From Actinernus sp. WN-2022 (taxonomy: Eukaryota; Cnidaria; Anthozoa; Actiniaria; Actinernidae), in NCBI GenBank assembly GCA_030867875.1, contig JAOWCC010001634.1, positions 4,006,377 to 4,070,376 of the forward strand: a stretch of 64,000 bases of DNA, in the 5' to 3' direction. The notes beneath the pieces were generated by a model. That model worked only from the letters and a program-made list of their open reading frames with translations. It did no database searches and was not told where the DNA came from. How positions within the stretch are numbered: position 1 is the stretch's first letter; each line of letters starts with the position of its first letter. The position numbers were made by a program, and so were the translations under genes. Positions 34,601-45,474 of this stretch are shown here, piece after piece.

Positions 34601-34705
34601 TACTAACTGACCAAAGCTTTTCTTTGAACGAAATATGAAGAATTTTTTTTTTAAATCTTTTTCCGCGATATTCTGATTTCGCTCGATATTAGTGGACAGT
34701 TGCTC
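31606..34705. mobile_element. 3.1-kb TTAA fold-back transposon with ~1.25-kb inverted arms
   Basis: TTAA lies at 31602-31605 and 34706-34709. The ends GAGCGACTGTCCACTAA and GAGCAACTGTCCACTAA are inverted. Left arm about 31606-32846, right arm about 33439-34705, near-identical in their inner halves. The 592-bp spacer has no recognised protein. Excising the element with one TTAA restores a continuous frame of the CXC protein (ending CLSIKHCQRANYQARIW). The target fits piggyBac or Kolobok-type enzymes; the ends are not the CCC of piggyBac. Confidence 0.88.
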
Positions 34706-34876
34706 TTAATACTCAGACAGTCAGTACAAGGAGAAAGTTGATTCGAGTCAAGGTCACCTTTCCTGGCACAAAACAGTCTGTACCTCAGCTCGACACTTCA
34801 CATCCTCAGTGACAGGGTTGGAACTGTACATCAGCCAGGTAAATTTCTGGAAATGACAGAAAAGCTCCTCAGAGAG

Positions 34877-34906
34877 TTCCGATTGCACTGCGATTCCGAT
34901 TGCACT
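34877..34906. repeat. 17-bp tandem duplication at the internal deletion scar
   Basis: TTCCGATTGCACT occurs at 34877-34889 and 34894-34906, exactly where the CXC reading frame jumps over its central domain. Confidence 0.7.
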
Positions 34907-35580
34907 CCGAGTGCAGCCTTGTTCGTTTTTCTTAACGAACCGTCTGACGTTGCCAGTGACCATGCCAGTGGTCCAAGAGGATGGGCTAAAACATCCCTCA
35001 TCTTTAGGCTTCTGATATCAGCTATCACGATCATTTGCCCAAATAAGATGCGATCTGCTTTCAAGATGATGTCTTTACTACTTTCTTTGCGAACTTTCAT
35101 CTTCTTGTCAAGCTCGCTGAACGTTTTTAACTTCTGTTTTGTCGTCTTATCGTGAACGTTATGTTCGGGTGGACAACTTTCAAGTCTCTGGGCGCAGACA
35201 TGGTCTTGTTGTTCACTGCAAAATGGGTCGATCCAATTACTCTCCAACATTTCCAACAGTGACTTCACATCTTCTTCATCCTTACCTATTCTCGTACTTT
35301 GTAGATCTGCATGGTTAAAGTTGGACTCCAAATCCAACATGTCTCTCAGTTGTCTAAGAAATATGCTCTTGCACTCTGCAACCATGTAGTATCTGCTGAC
35401 TGCTCCCGGCTTCAAACTGAATCCCTTTGTCCCTCCTGGTGTTCGAGTGTCTTTATATTGACAGTTTCTTCACATGCCTGATCAACCGGAATTCTTCCAA
35501 ATGGGTTTTCTGCACCAATCTGAACCTAAAAAAAACAGACATAACATACTAGTAAACATCAGGATGTTCTTGGTCGAGGT

Positions 35581-35612
35581 ACGACATCTCCGCGATACGA
35601 CATCTCCGCGAT
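35581..35612. repeat. 16-bp perfect tandem duplication in the CXC pseudogene
   Basis: ACGACATCTCCGCGAT occurs twice in a row. Being 16 bp it shifts the frame of the minus-strand gene at this point. Confidence 0.9.
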
Positions 35613-36504
35613 GTAGGTTGACAAGTATCTTGCGTAGTTCAGATTATAATATGCAAAGCACCAGGGTATCATTGATCTGATCAATGACAAATGTAAATTC
35701 CAATCTCCCTCTCTGGAACCTCTCGGAAGCCCAATCTCCACCATGTCGATGTACGACATCCAGAAGTCTGAAAGGTTCCCTTCTCACAACGAAGGTAATC
35801 TAGGTAGACGTCAAATAGCTCGTCAAAGCAAAAAAATTAAGGGCCTTCCAACACTTCTTCCAATTCCTTCTTACAAACGTTGTTGCGAAGGCCCTATAAA
35901 TCGTTAACCACATCTTCTACGAGTTGTATCTTGTATCCATGGCAAACTTGCAACCACGATTGGAAGCCTTTCCACGCAAGGCGGAGAAGTACTTCGTACA
36001 TCAGCTTATGAAATCGGACAGCTCGATTATATCGACGGCCGCCGGTCTAGGACCCCGGAAACAGAACCTTCAGTAATTACTCCAGATTCTATACAAAGGT
36101 CTCTCAATCCAGCATCTTGGAAGCGCTTTCCAATAATGGAGAGTAATGTGTATATCAGTTGTATGGAACACACCCATCCTAGGAACAATGTCCCGAAACT
36201 GACCACTCCTCTTCCAGATGACTTCTGCAGCATTTGCATAAATGGCCTGGTCAAAAACAACAAGGTACTCTTTAGAGCTAATGCATCTTTTATCTTGATC
36301 GACTGCAGCAATACCTCATAAACGGTCAATAGATTAGTTGCTGGTGCATCAATTGAAGGAAGGTATCCCACGTTATCTTGGGACACAGTCACATCATCAC
36401 GACTGGAAATATTACACCCTGTCCAACCGCTAACCTTCTGATTTTCGGCTGCATGTAGACGGTTCAACACCCACAGCAGATCCTTCTTCCAAGCATTTTG
36501 TACT

Positions 36505-36755
36505 AGTCTGCAGATAATAATAATAATAATAATCTTATATAATGATATCTGATTTATATAGCGCTTATTCATTAAACTGCCCTAAGCGCTTTACGATACA
36601 TTTTCCAATAACAGTGATAATAGTTAAAAATTGATAAAATAGAAAGATATGAATATACAAATCAATGTAAAAATATAAAAATGTAAAAAATCAATTGTAT
36701 GCTAATTTAAAAAGATAAGTTTTTAACTTAGACTTAAAAGCAGCAACGTTGGAAG
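36505..36755 (-). mobile_element. LINE 3' end inserted in the CXC pseudogene
   Basis: Minus strand: VAAFKSKLKTYLFKLAYN and a stop, then a UTR with AAAGCGCTTAGGGCAG and GCGCTATATAAATCAGATAT, ending in (ATT)n at 36515-36540. This is the widespread L2/CR1-like 3' end. It separates two parts of the CXC protein. Confidence 0.75.
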
Positions 36756-38844
36756 ATGTTACCTCTACATATTTTCGCGCAGGAGGTCCAACACGGGCAC
36801 CAGCATTATATACTGGGAGCAATGACGGAGGCAGCTCTACACTTCTTTTTCTTCCTTTCACGACAACACGATTGGGTGGGAGTTGTGGACCAAACACTTT
36901 TGCCTGTACAGCAATTCCGTTTACCCTGTGAGAGGTGCCACCACCGGAAAGCGTCTCCTCTAACCTGTCGATATTATCCCAAGCCAATGTTGTGCTGACA
37001 AAGGGCTAGATATTTTCTGGAAGTGGAACACTCCCATCTGATGCCCTAGCCATCTTCTGTAAGTACAAGGCTGTGTCCATCTCTTCGATCTGCGAGTAGG
37101 AAAGCCCATGGCCGCAGCGATTTATGATTTGTATCAGCTCTACGTTGTTGGTTAGAGACTTAATTGCGTAAGGCAGTAAGATGTGCTTTGGGGGTTTCTG
37201 CTTCCCATAGCTTACGCCATACGCATTGTCTTGGCCAAAGGAATTGCTGAGACGTTTAACCCTAGGAGATGCGTCTTGCTGCGTGTCTAGATTACCAGTC
37301 GGGAGTGTACGAAAGAACACTCTTAGACAGTCGTGGATATCGACAGAACTTTCTTGCAGCTCTGATGGCTTTGGGAGCCATCAAGTGCTTGTCTCATGAT
37401 CTTTTATGCTCTCTCGCAAATGCAGAGGGACCTCTTTGATAACATGACTGGAATCCCGTGATTTATCCGACAGTTCTTGCCTATCCCAAAGTTCCATATT
37501 TTCTCTTGCAAGTTGTAATCTTGATAGGTTGTCTGGGATGACAATAAGCTGCCTCTTGTCATCTTGCAGCTGTTCAAAATGAAGTAAATCTCCAAACTCG
37601 GTCTCCAGCCTCTGTCGAATATGTTTTTTGGTGGAGTCTTTAACACCTTGTACGCCTAATAGCCTCATATTTGATACCATTCTTTCACTTAAATAGGTCA
37701 TCTTTGTTACCTTGGGATTTTCAAGTAAATCGGTTCTGATATAAGTGAAGAGCATATCATAGGCCGCGGTCTCAAGTCTGGGATACTCTAACTCGGCATC
37801 ACTGCTGTTGTCTGTGCTTCTTTTACCCGGGTTGCCGTCTTTTATTCGTGTGTAGTTTCTATAGCATGATCTATGGTAATGTGTTTCAGCAGTCAACAGT
37901 TCCCGCGTTACCATAGCAATTATTATATCGTCTTGCTTCTCAATTGCTGTATTTCTAATTCTTTCATCAGCACGTCGATCGACGCATTTTACTAACGTTT
38001 CTCGAGATTGTTTTCCTTTAGGATATTTGTCGGTTTTATTGCCAAACATGCAGATTGTAAACCCGGCTATTATTTGAGCTCGGTGTTTGTCTTGCTGAAG
38101 CCCTTAAACTTCTGTCTGAATCACTTGGAGACTCGCCAGTTTCAGATTGCTCACTGAGTCGATCTAAGAACGTTTTCATGGTAAAAATGCTGCGACACTT
38201 ACGATGATATGCAATAATTCTTGGGATTTCGGAGTCACCTGTAGCAGCTGCGATGTCAAGAAGCGGTTTTTGATCTCTAATTTGTGCTGCCTTCACCAAT
38301 GTTCGCCATGATTCAATGTAGACAAGCCCTGACAGCCAAGGTCGTTTGTGCAATCTATTATGCATTCTGACGTGCTTATATCTGTTCGGAAGCGCTTTGT
38401 AATATTATTGTGCACATTTTTGTCAGGTTCATTTCGAAAAAAAAAAAAGACTTAAAAGACCAGCAAGTTTATCATAGAAATGTCCTAAATCAATAATTTG
38501 TATAAACAAAACTACTATATTACACAAATTTTGCATATTAAATACCGAAATAATAAGAATTACAACATTCATAACACACTGACTTCTCTGTAAAATGACG
38601 GTAATAAACAGACCTGTAAATTAATCATAGAAATGTTCTAAATTAATAATTTGTATAAACTATAAACAAAACTGGACTATTTTACATAAATTTTGCCTAT
38701 CAAATATCAAAATAATAAGAAATGAAACATGATTAATAGCAATGAGTAAAACATATTAACCTGACAATTGGATACCCACAATGCATTGTGCTTTCCCACA
38801 ATTCCATTTTCATTGCTTTACATAATTATACAACCTAGTCAAGT

Positions 38845-39812
38845 GGGTCAGGACGTCGAGATGCTTAGGTGTTACTATTGACAATAAACTAAAGTGGTCT
38901 GATCACGTTGAAGATGTCCTAAAGAGCTTCTCGTGTAAACTGAATCTTTTAAAATCGTTGCGTTTCTTACCCAAGCCGATGCTAACTGATTTTTATCAAA
39001 AGATCATCATACCCTCTGTAACTTACGGAATCATAGTTTGGGGTAATTGTAACATTTCCCTTTTTGATAGCCTTGAAAAAATACATGCAAGAGCTGCGAA
39101 AATCGTATATGGCCTGGACTGGTCAATGAACAGCAGTGACGCATTAGCTAATGCAGGATGGCATCCAATTATGTGGACATACAAGTATAAGATAGCATGT
39201 CTCGTCCACAGTAGTTACCATAACAATGTACCAGAGCAAATCAGCAGTATGTTTAAAAAGCGCAATATCAGCGCATATGCTCTCAGGGGTCGCCATAAAT
39301 TAGAATTACCAGCACCAAAAACGGATGTAATGTCATAGCTTACAGGGGAGCGATCCTCTGGAATAAGTTACCTGTAAGTATCATAGAACTTTCTCATAAT
39401 CATTTTGCGCGTCAACTCAAGAAGAACAACCTATTAATTTACGCTTTTCCAGCAATTAAGCATTAGTGAGAGAGACGCTGCACTTGATCCGTAACATTTT
39501 ATATTATCTTACATCCTAGATTGCGTCCAAAATTTCTGACTTGGTTATAGTTTCTAATGCCTTACGGACAAGAGCAGCGACTCTGTCTCTATTGGCGAAA
39601 GTTATATTATATACATCCTTTCTAAAACGTTTCTTAATTCTGAAATTTGTACATATGTGTACAAATACCATGTGTGAACTGCCTGTGTGTGTTGTATATG
39701 TATATGTATATATCATTTTTAATTGTATTTCTTTCATACACGACCACATCAGCAATTGTGCTGCGTTTAAACAAATCGTGTTTAAATAAAGGTTTTTGTA
39801 TTGTATTGTATA
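38845..39812 (+). mobile_element. Non-LTR retrotransposon 3' part
   Basis: The + frame reads CLGVTIDNKLKWSDHVEDV, then PSVTYGIIVWGN, IHARAAKIVYGLDW and LRGRHKLELPAPKTD, the post-RT region and C-terminus of a CR1/Rex-like ORF2. A stop at 39336 breaks the last 40 codons, which continue in another frame to about 39464. The UTR ends in TTGTA repeats at 39796-39812. 5' truncated. It sits between the start of the CXC pseudogene and the right inverted arm. Confidence 0.8.
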
Positions 39813-39974
39813 CCAAATTAAATATGGTAAAAAATCAAATAACGCTGCTAAGGCTAACCCACAAGCGATATAAAGAACTGCCATATAAACCTCTTTTTGT
39901 TAAAACAATTATAAGATATTTGGCACACTTTTAAAATCACAATACAAATATACTGCACGAGACTGCCCACGAGA

Positions 39975-40652
39975 TGGTCACTGACCCTCTGCAGAAGAAA
40001 TAAAACATAACCTGCCATTTCGATGGCTCTTTTATAAAGACTGTCATAATATGGAACCCAATGCAACAGATCTTAAATTTAAGGAATTTGTTTCGAAAGA
40101 TGAAAAACTCCGAAATATCCATATTTTCTGTTTTACCACAGGGTACCCAAAACTACTTTCGGTTTACATAAATATTGTAAATTCGCGATAATATAAGAAA
40201 TTCATAGAAAAAAACTGGCCAAGTTTAGTTATAATACTTAGTTTAATGTAGCTTTACTGTTTACAATTGGAAATTTGTATTTATTGGTTAATTATAATAT
40301 TTTATTTCTGCTTTATCTTAAATTTTCAGCTCTTTATGAAAATGACGTCATTGTCACGTGAGTGACGTGACCCCAATGAGGAATATTAATAAAAAAATAT
40401 GCATGCAATAAAGCCTATTGTGAAACCAACTGCTTGCGACTATAACAACATCATTACATTAAAAGTCAAAAGAGATATGAATAAATAAAGAATTCATGGT
40501 ATATATCAGCTCATTATGCATAAAGTTTCGAATTTAAGGTCACGTGACACCCTTAAGCTACAAATATGACAAGGCTATCATATATTTTCTTGATCTGCAG
40601 GTCAATAGCTTTCAGAAAATGTATGATAGCATTTGCCCCTTCGAGTGGTACT
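39975..40652. repeat. Right inverted arm of the 30.4-40.65 kb region
   Basis: Inverted partner of 30393-31045. The match is clear from CCATATTTTCTG (40118) to GAGTGGTACTA (40652) and fades on the outside. Confidence 0.75.
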
Positions 40653-41296
40653 AAAAAGTGCCTCGGCTCATGGACTAGCAGTGAACAAAGGTTTCTACGA
40701 CACTCTAGTAGTCTTATTGAAGAAATGGACCTAACTATGTCAATAAGAGGAGAAAATGGAGCGGTAATTTAGTGGATAGTTCGAAAACCCAGGATTTGAT
40801 TTGGAAAATGTTTGCATCGTAGCCGAGAACATGGACGCCGGCTACAATATTTCAATTCACTGAAATCTACAGGTTAGTCATTTTCGAACGAAAGAAACTA
40901 TTAAAGAAAGTAGGCTGTCTAAGTTAAGCCGGCTAAATACTTGATATCTGAATACGTGGCTGCAAGAGAAACGTTTTCGAGTTAAAATGTACACTCATAC
41001 TGATGCAATTGAGCTCGCAAGGTGGATTCGCTTTGTTTTTGTTTTCATGCCATCAACTTCACTGACCGAACGCCAAAAGTAAATTATTCGTAATTATTTG
41101 CAAAGTTCTCTACTTAGATATTAAAAGTCCTGTTTTCATTCATTGTCTATTGAAATGACATTTCATTGTGGAGATATTTACCGAAAATTTATTTTATTAA
41201 TCCGGATTATTTGACTTTATGAAATTGTTATTGTCATCACAACTATTTCAATTGAAATGCACTGCTGACAGTGCACTCAGTTTGAATATTAAAATG
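40653..41296. other. No gene recognised
   Basis: Short weak similarity to the sequence outside the left arm (CTCGGCTCA). Otherwise featureless. Confidence 0.4.
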
Positions 41297-41458
41297 TTAG
41301 AGACTGTTTGAACTTTATCGGCAAATACAGTCACTTTCTGACTGTACGATGAACTCAAAATGTATTGAGTAGTATTATTATTAGTATTGTATTTCTCGTT
41401 CATCGTACAGTCAGCCGGTGCCTGTATTTGCCGATAAAGCACTCACATCAGTCTCTAA
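41297..41458. mobile_element. 162-bp hairpin element
   Basis: Arms TTAGAGACTG ... CTGACTGTACGATGAAC and its inverse pair over about 58 bp, sharing TTTATCGGCAAATACAG. The spacer is AT-rich with a TATTATTATTAG run. Confidence 0.75.
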
Positions 41459-41635
41459 TCCTATCATTATTTTAAAATATCACAAAGCCATATATTTATC
41501 TGTGTCGTCTTCCTTCAGCAGTTACCAAGTACGTCGGTACGGTCATTTCACTGATAAGGCCAGTCAAAACTGATATATCAGGGGAAAATACAGGCAGTGA
41601 AATACTTCAACTAGGTGAAATATCTCAAAATACGG

Positions 41636-41690
41636 AAGGTCGATCGTGGGCTCGAATCCCAGCCGGGGGGGGGGGGGGGGGGGGGGGGGT
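41636..41690 (+). repeat. tRNA T-arm-like sequence ending in G25
   Basis: GTGGGCTCGAATCCCAGCC looks like the T arm of a tRNA or tRNA-derived SINE. It runs into 25 consecutive G (41665-41689). No complete cloverleaf precedes it. Confidence 0.5.
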
Positions 41691-44150
41691 AGTAAGTAAG
41701 TAGTAAGTAGTTCAAGGCTTTATTTATACACGGTTAAAACATCAGGCCTTCAATTACATTATAAAAAGTAGGAATAGTTGAAATATCTAATCAGTACAAT
41801 GTCAATATCTAATAATAAAGAATAACGCACCTAAATAATATCTAACTATTACATCTATACAATATCTGACTATAATTATCTAACTAATATTAACTATGAA
41901 TAAAAAACAAATGAATAAAATAGAGATGCCTGCTTTCCATGAATGCCGTGTGTATAATGAAATTTATTAATTGTTAAAGAAATCGCTGCAGCGAGATTTA
42001 AAACAAGTGAGGAGTTTGCTTGCCGCAGCTCGACAGGTACTCACTCCCGCCGCCCGCCGCCCGCCCCGCCGCCGCCCGCCCGCCATGAGGAGCCGCATCG
42101 CCCGATTTTTTGACCCAGCGTGAATTCATGGTTGCTAGAGACGCTCTGGTAATCTGACTTAGTAAAACACCTACATGTGTCAGCACCGGTAATTTGCTTG
42201 TCATATTACTGTTGAAAAAAACAGCCACCACCATTAGTTTGCCTTGTCATGTTAAAATTCAGAAAAATGATTACTGAATTGTGGCGGAACTTTAAAGAAC
42301 TTTATTTTTCTTTTGGTATTCGGCCGTGCATGTGATTTGAAAGAACAGTATATTGCGTGTCAACTTGCTCCTCAATCAGATTTTTGAACAATTTAATTTG
42401 CGCCCGGCGGTTGAGAGCCAATATTAATAGCACTACTGTATATATGTGATTCCGTATGTGATTCCCTGGTCCGCTCTATAACGACTGTATTTATTCCTGA
42501 GCCTTCAGAACTTGATGGGCACGGTCGTTCCTCAAATAATCATGCGTCTTTTCATCAGAAATTATCAATAACTAACGGCGGAGCTTGCTTGTTGATCTAG
42601 AGGCGCGGCGTCCGGCCTCGCGAGTCTAAACGGAAAGTTTACCCTCGACTCTCAAACTAGTGCCGATTATTACTCATTTGTGCTTTACCTACAATTGCTA
42701 ACATGTCCTCAAAGAAGCCATAAGAGAAGCATTTACTCCTTTAAACGAAATAAACCCGGGGTTGGGCGGAAATCATTGTTATGGTCGCTTTGTTGTAAAC
42801 CGAATTCAATATATATTTCACTATGCCGCTTGCAAGGAGCCAAAGTTGGCCCTAGGTTCAAGCGACCGAGTAACTGAACTTTATACTAAAAGGCAAATCG
42901 CCTTTTTGTATTGCTAGTATAAAATTATACTATACCGATAAGAGGTTACAAACGACTCCATCCCACTCCCCAAAATCGAATTACGATTTTGACATTTTGT
43001 GGTTTCAGTGTTGTCACCACTTTATTTAATATAACCAGTAAACACTTTCGAAGGTATAATTCCTGTGGAGAGATGAAATTGGAGGCAGAAATTATATGCC
43101 CAAACTTCAAGGATATTTGCATGCGATCCGCATGGAGGACGCGAACGCTGAGACCATTCTACTTAACTAGGGTTTTAGGAGCTTCACTTGACAAACGTAA
43201 GAAGTGGTACGCTCTGTCAAACAGCCGTTGTGATTGTAAAGTGAAAAGATTTGTTAAGAACAAGGCTTTTGAACGGTTCTCAAGTGAAAGTATCAGATTT
43301 GTGGCGGGAAAATGGTGAATGCGCTCCATTCGAATGGTTCTGGCGGAAAGAAGAAACGCCGAAGAAGTGGGCTGCATGTACGCTATTACTCTGTTTGGAC
43401 TCTTTTGTGGGCTTGCTAAAGCAGCAGCAGTCTTCAGTTGAGAGATCATATCAAGGATTTTTGGCCTCTGATCAGAGTTCAAGCAAGTAATTGACGCGAT
43501 GAACTCCTTCGACCTCACGCGGTCCGCTGTGATCGGTCTCACGAAAAAGGTAACCCTGAAGACTCGTCGCATTCAAGTATTAGGAAACAAGCTGTCGTTT
43601 TAACTGGGAGAAGGTAAAGGAAACGAAAGCAACTATCGCTGCTAGTGTGTTACAATTTATTTTGTTTGAAGTTATTTAATTTATTATTAAGTGATTACGT
43701 CGGTGTTGATTTAAAACCGGCCTGTTGAATAAACCATTCGGGATTATAATTTTTTCCACAATCATTCAAATTTACTTATAATCTTTTTAATTTCCTCTCA
43801 AACTCTCACAATCATGTACATGTAAATGTACTGTCATGCATAGATCGATATGTGTCATTGCATGTGTATCTCTATTTTGTGTTTGTGTTTTTATATATTT
43901 CTGTTGTAGATTGCAGATCGAGCCTTCATTTTCTACCAAACAGATATAGGATGTCAGGTGATGGTTCAGGAAGCTGTGGTGTTGGAGTTATACTTGCTGC
44001 AAGATAAATGATTATTCAGGGCTCTCTGGCTGTCAACAATCTAACATAGAAATACAAGGAGAAGCACCTACTTCGCAAGCAGCTTATGCTAGATTAGAAG
44101 TTAATTTGCAAGTGGGGATAAATCTTACAAATAACAGGCAAACCAAGAAA
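41691..44150. other. No gene assigned; GC-rich patch and possible exon at 43912
   Basis: A CCGCCCGCC-rich patch lies at 42045-42085, G-rich on the minus strand. At 43912 a pyrimidine tract and TTGTAG precede a 30-codon frame (IADRAFIFYQTDIGCQVMVQ ...) to a stop near 44008, a possible but unrecognised terminal exon. Frames around 43.0-43.6 kb have no domain support. Confidence 0.35.
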
Positions 44151-45145
44151 GAACCTCCTTACTGCCTGTTTATCAGTGTCTGTTGTTTTCATGGGTAAAC
44201 CGTTACCTGAATTCATGCGGGGTAATCATTTACCTGAATTCCACAGCTGAACTGCCTGGAACAGAACCCCCGGCCCCTTACTGCCTGTTTAGATTTCTGT
44301 TGTTTTCTTGGGTAATCCGTTACCTGAATTCCACAGCTGAACAGGGGCAGAAATTAGCCATCCCCCTTACTGCCTGTTTATGTCTGTTGTTTTCTTGGGT
44401 AATCCGTTACCTGAATTCAACAGCTGAACAGGGGCAGAAATTAGCCACCCCTTTACTGCCTGTTTATGTCTGTTGTTTTCTTGGGTAATCCGTTACCTGA
44501 ATTTCACAGCTGAACAGGGGCAGAAATTAGCCATCCCCCTTACTGCCTGTTTATGTCTGTTGTTTTCTTGGGTAATCCGTTACCTGAATTCCACAGCTGA
44601 ACAGGGTCAGAAATTAGCCATCCCCCTTACTGCCTGTTTATGCGGTCTGTTGTTTTCTTGGGTAATCCGTTACCTGAATTCCACAGCTGAACACGGTCAG
44701 AAATTAGCCATCCCCCTTACTGCCTGTTTATGTCTGTTGTTTTCTTGGGTAATCCGTTACCTGAATTCAACAGCTGAACAGGGGCAGAAATTAGCCACCA
44801 CCCTTACTGCCTCATTGTTTATGTCTGTTGTTTTCATGGGTAATCCGTTACCTGAATTCAACAGCTGAACACGCAGGAGCAGAACTCACCTTACTGCATG
44901 CCTGTTTATATTTCTGTTGTTTCTTGGGTAATCCATTACCTGAATTCAACAGCTGAACTGGGACAGAACCCCCGGCCTCTCACTGCCTGTTTATATTTCT
45001 GTTGTTTTCTTGGGTAATCCGTTACCTGAATTCAACAGCTGAACATGGGCAGAACTCCCCTTGATGCATGCCTGTTTATATTTATTTTACTTTCTTGGGT
45101 AATCCGTAAGCTGAATTCAACAGCTTACTGCCTACCCTTACTGCC
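44150..45145 (+). repeat. 86-90-bp satellite, about 11 units
   Basis: The unit core is GGGTAATCCGTTACCTGAAT, then CACAGCTGAACAGGGGCAGA, then TTACTGCCTGTTTATGTCTG. The marker CTGTTGTTTT recurs at 44384, 44470, 44557, 44647, 44734, 44825, 44914 and 44999. Each unit holds a GGTAATCCGTTACC near-palindrome. Confidence 0.9.
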
Positions 45146-45474
45146 TGAAGAGTTCGTAAATAATAACGAAGGCCTCGATGACGAAAGGTTGAGAAAAGAA
45201 GTACTACAGGAGGCTTCAGTGATAACCCGCCTTGGAGACCACCCTCTTCTTTTTGGAGTTCAAACTGTCAAGCAACCCAAAATTATCGTTCAATTTCATG
45301 GGAAAAAGCGAAGTGTCACTCTTTCGAAAGCCGCTCGAGCGAATAGCCTTAGCAATGAAGAATGTTTAAGCTGCACTGGGCCAAGAAGCGTTGCGAGTGA
45401 CGTTTTTTTCCTTCGAAGAGAAGGGCGAAGAGTTGCCCTCTTCACAGTAATCCCAGAAGCCGAGGCCAGCCCGT
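45145..45474 (+). pseudogene. Protein-kinase-domain fragment
   Basis: The frame leaving the satellite reads LRKEVLQEASVITRLGDHP, LLFGVQTVKQPKIIVQFHG and VTLSKAARANSLS. This matches the N-lobe of kinases from the alpha-C helix (E of KEVLQEA) to the hinge (QFHG). No glycine loop, catalytic loop or DFG is present, and the frame decays after the hinge to a stop at 45474. A relic or a duplicated exon; the kinase family is not assignable. Confidence 0.5.

Larger units (their letters stand above)
31262..38365 (-). pseudogene. CXC multigene-family protein, long copy, interrupted
   Basis: Minus strand from ATG 38365. N-terminal block with YHRKCRSIFTMK (to 38036), then by frameshift CVDRRADERIR ... 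AETHYHRSCYRNYT (38049-37381), 37320-37006 (QDNAYGVSYGKQKPPKHILL), 36987-36760, [LINE tail], 36500-36027 (WTGCNISSRDDVTVSQDNVG ... LRDLCIESG), 35759-35559, 35415-34831 (MRDVLAHPLGPLAWSLA), 34850-34710, [TTAA element 31606-34705], 31601-31262 (RANYQARIWRQSL ... CKLPGCSCLMNGLKCTDMCK, acidic tail). The end is a cysteine-rich CXC/tesmin-like motif. It is a paralogue of the 8-10 kb copy. The centre (the EADTR to TGCDT part seen at 8.3-8.8 kb) is deleted here. Many frameshifts; dead. A role as a domesticated or mobile nuclease-like protein is speculation. Confidence 0.68.

Noticed and set aside
41998..42234. Minus-strand 78-residue frame rich in A, G and R
   Set aside because: It is produced by the CCGCCCGCC tract and lacks any domain.
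42989..43572. Frames on both strands (109 and 137 residues)
   Set aside because: No recognisable motif on either strand and no splice or promoter context that chooses between them.
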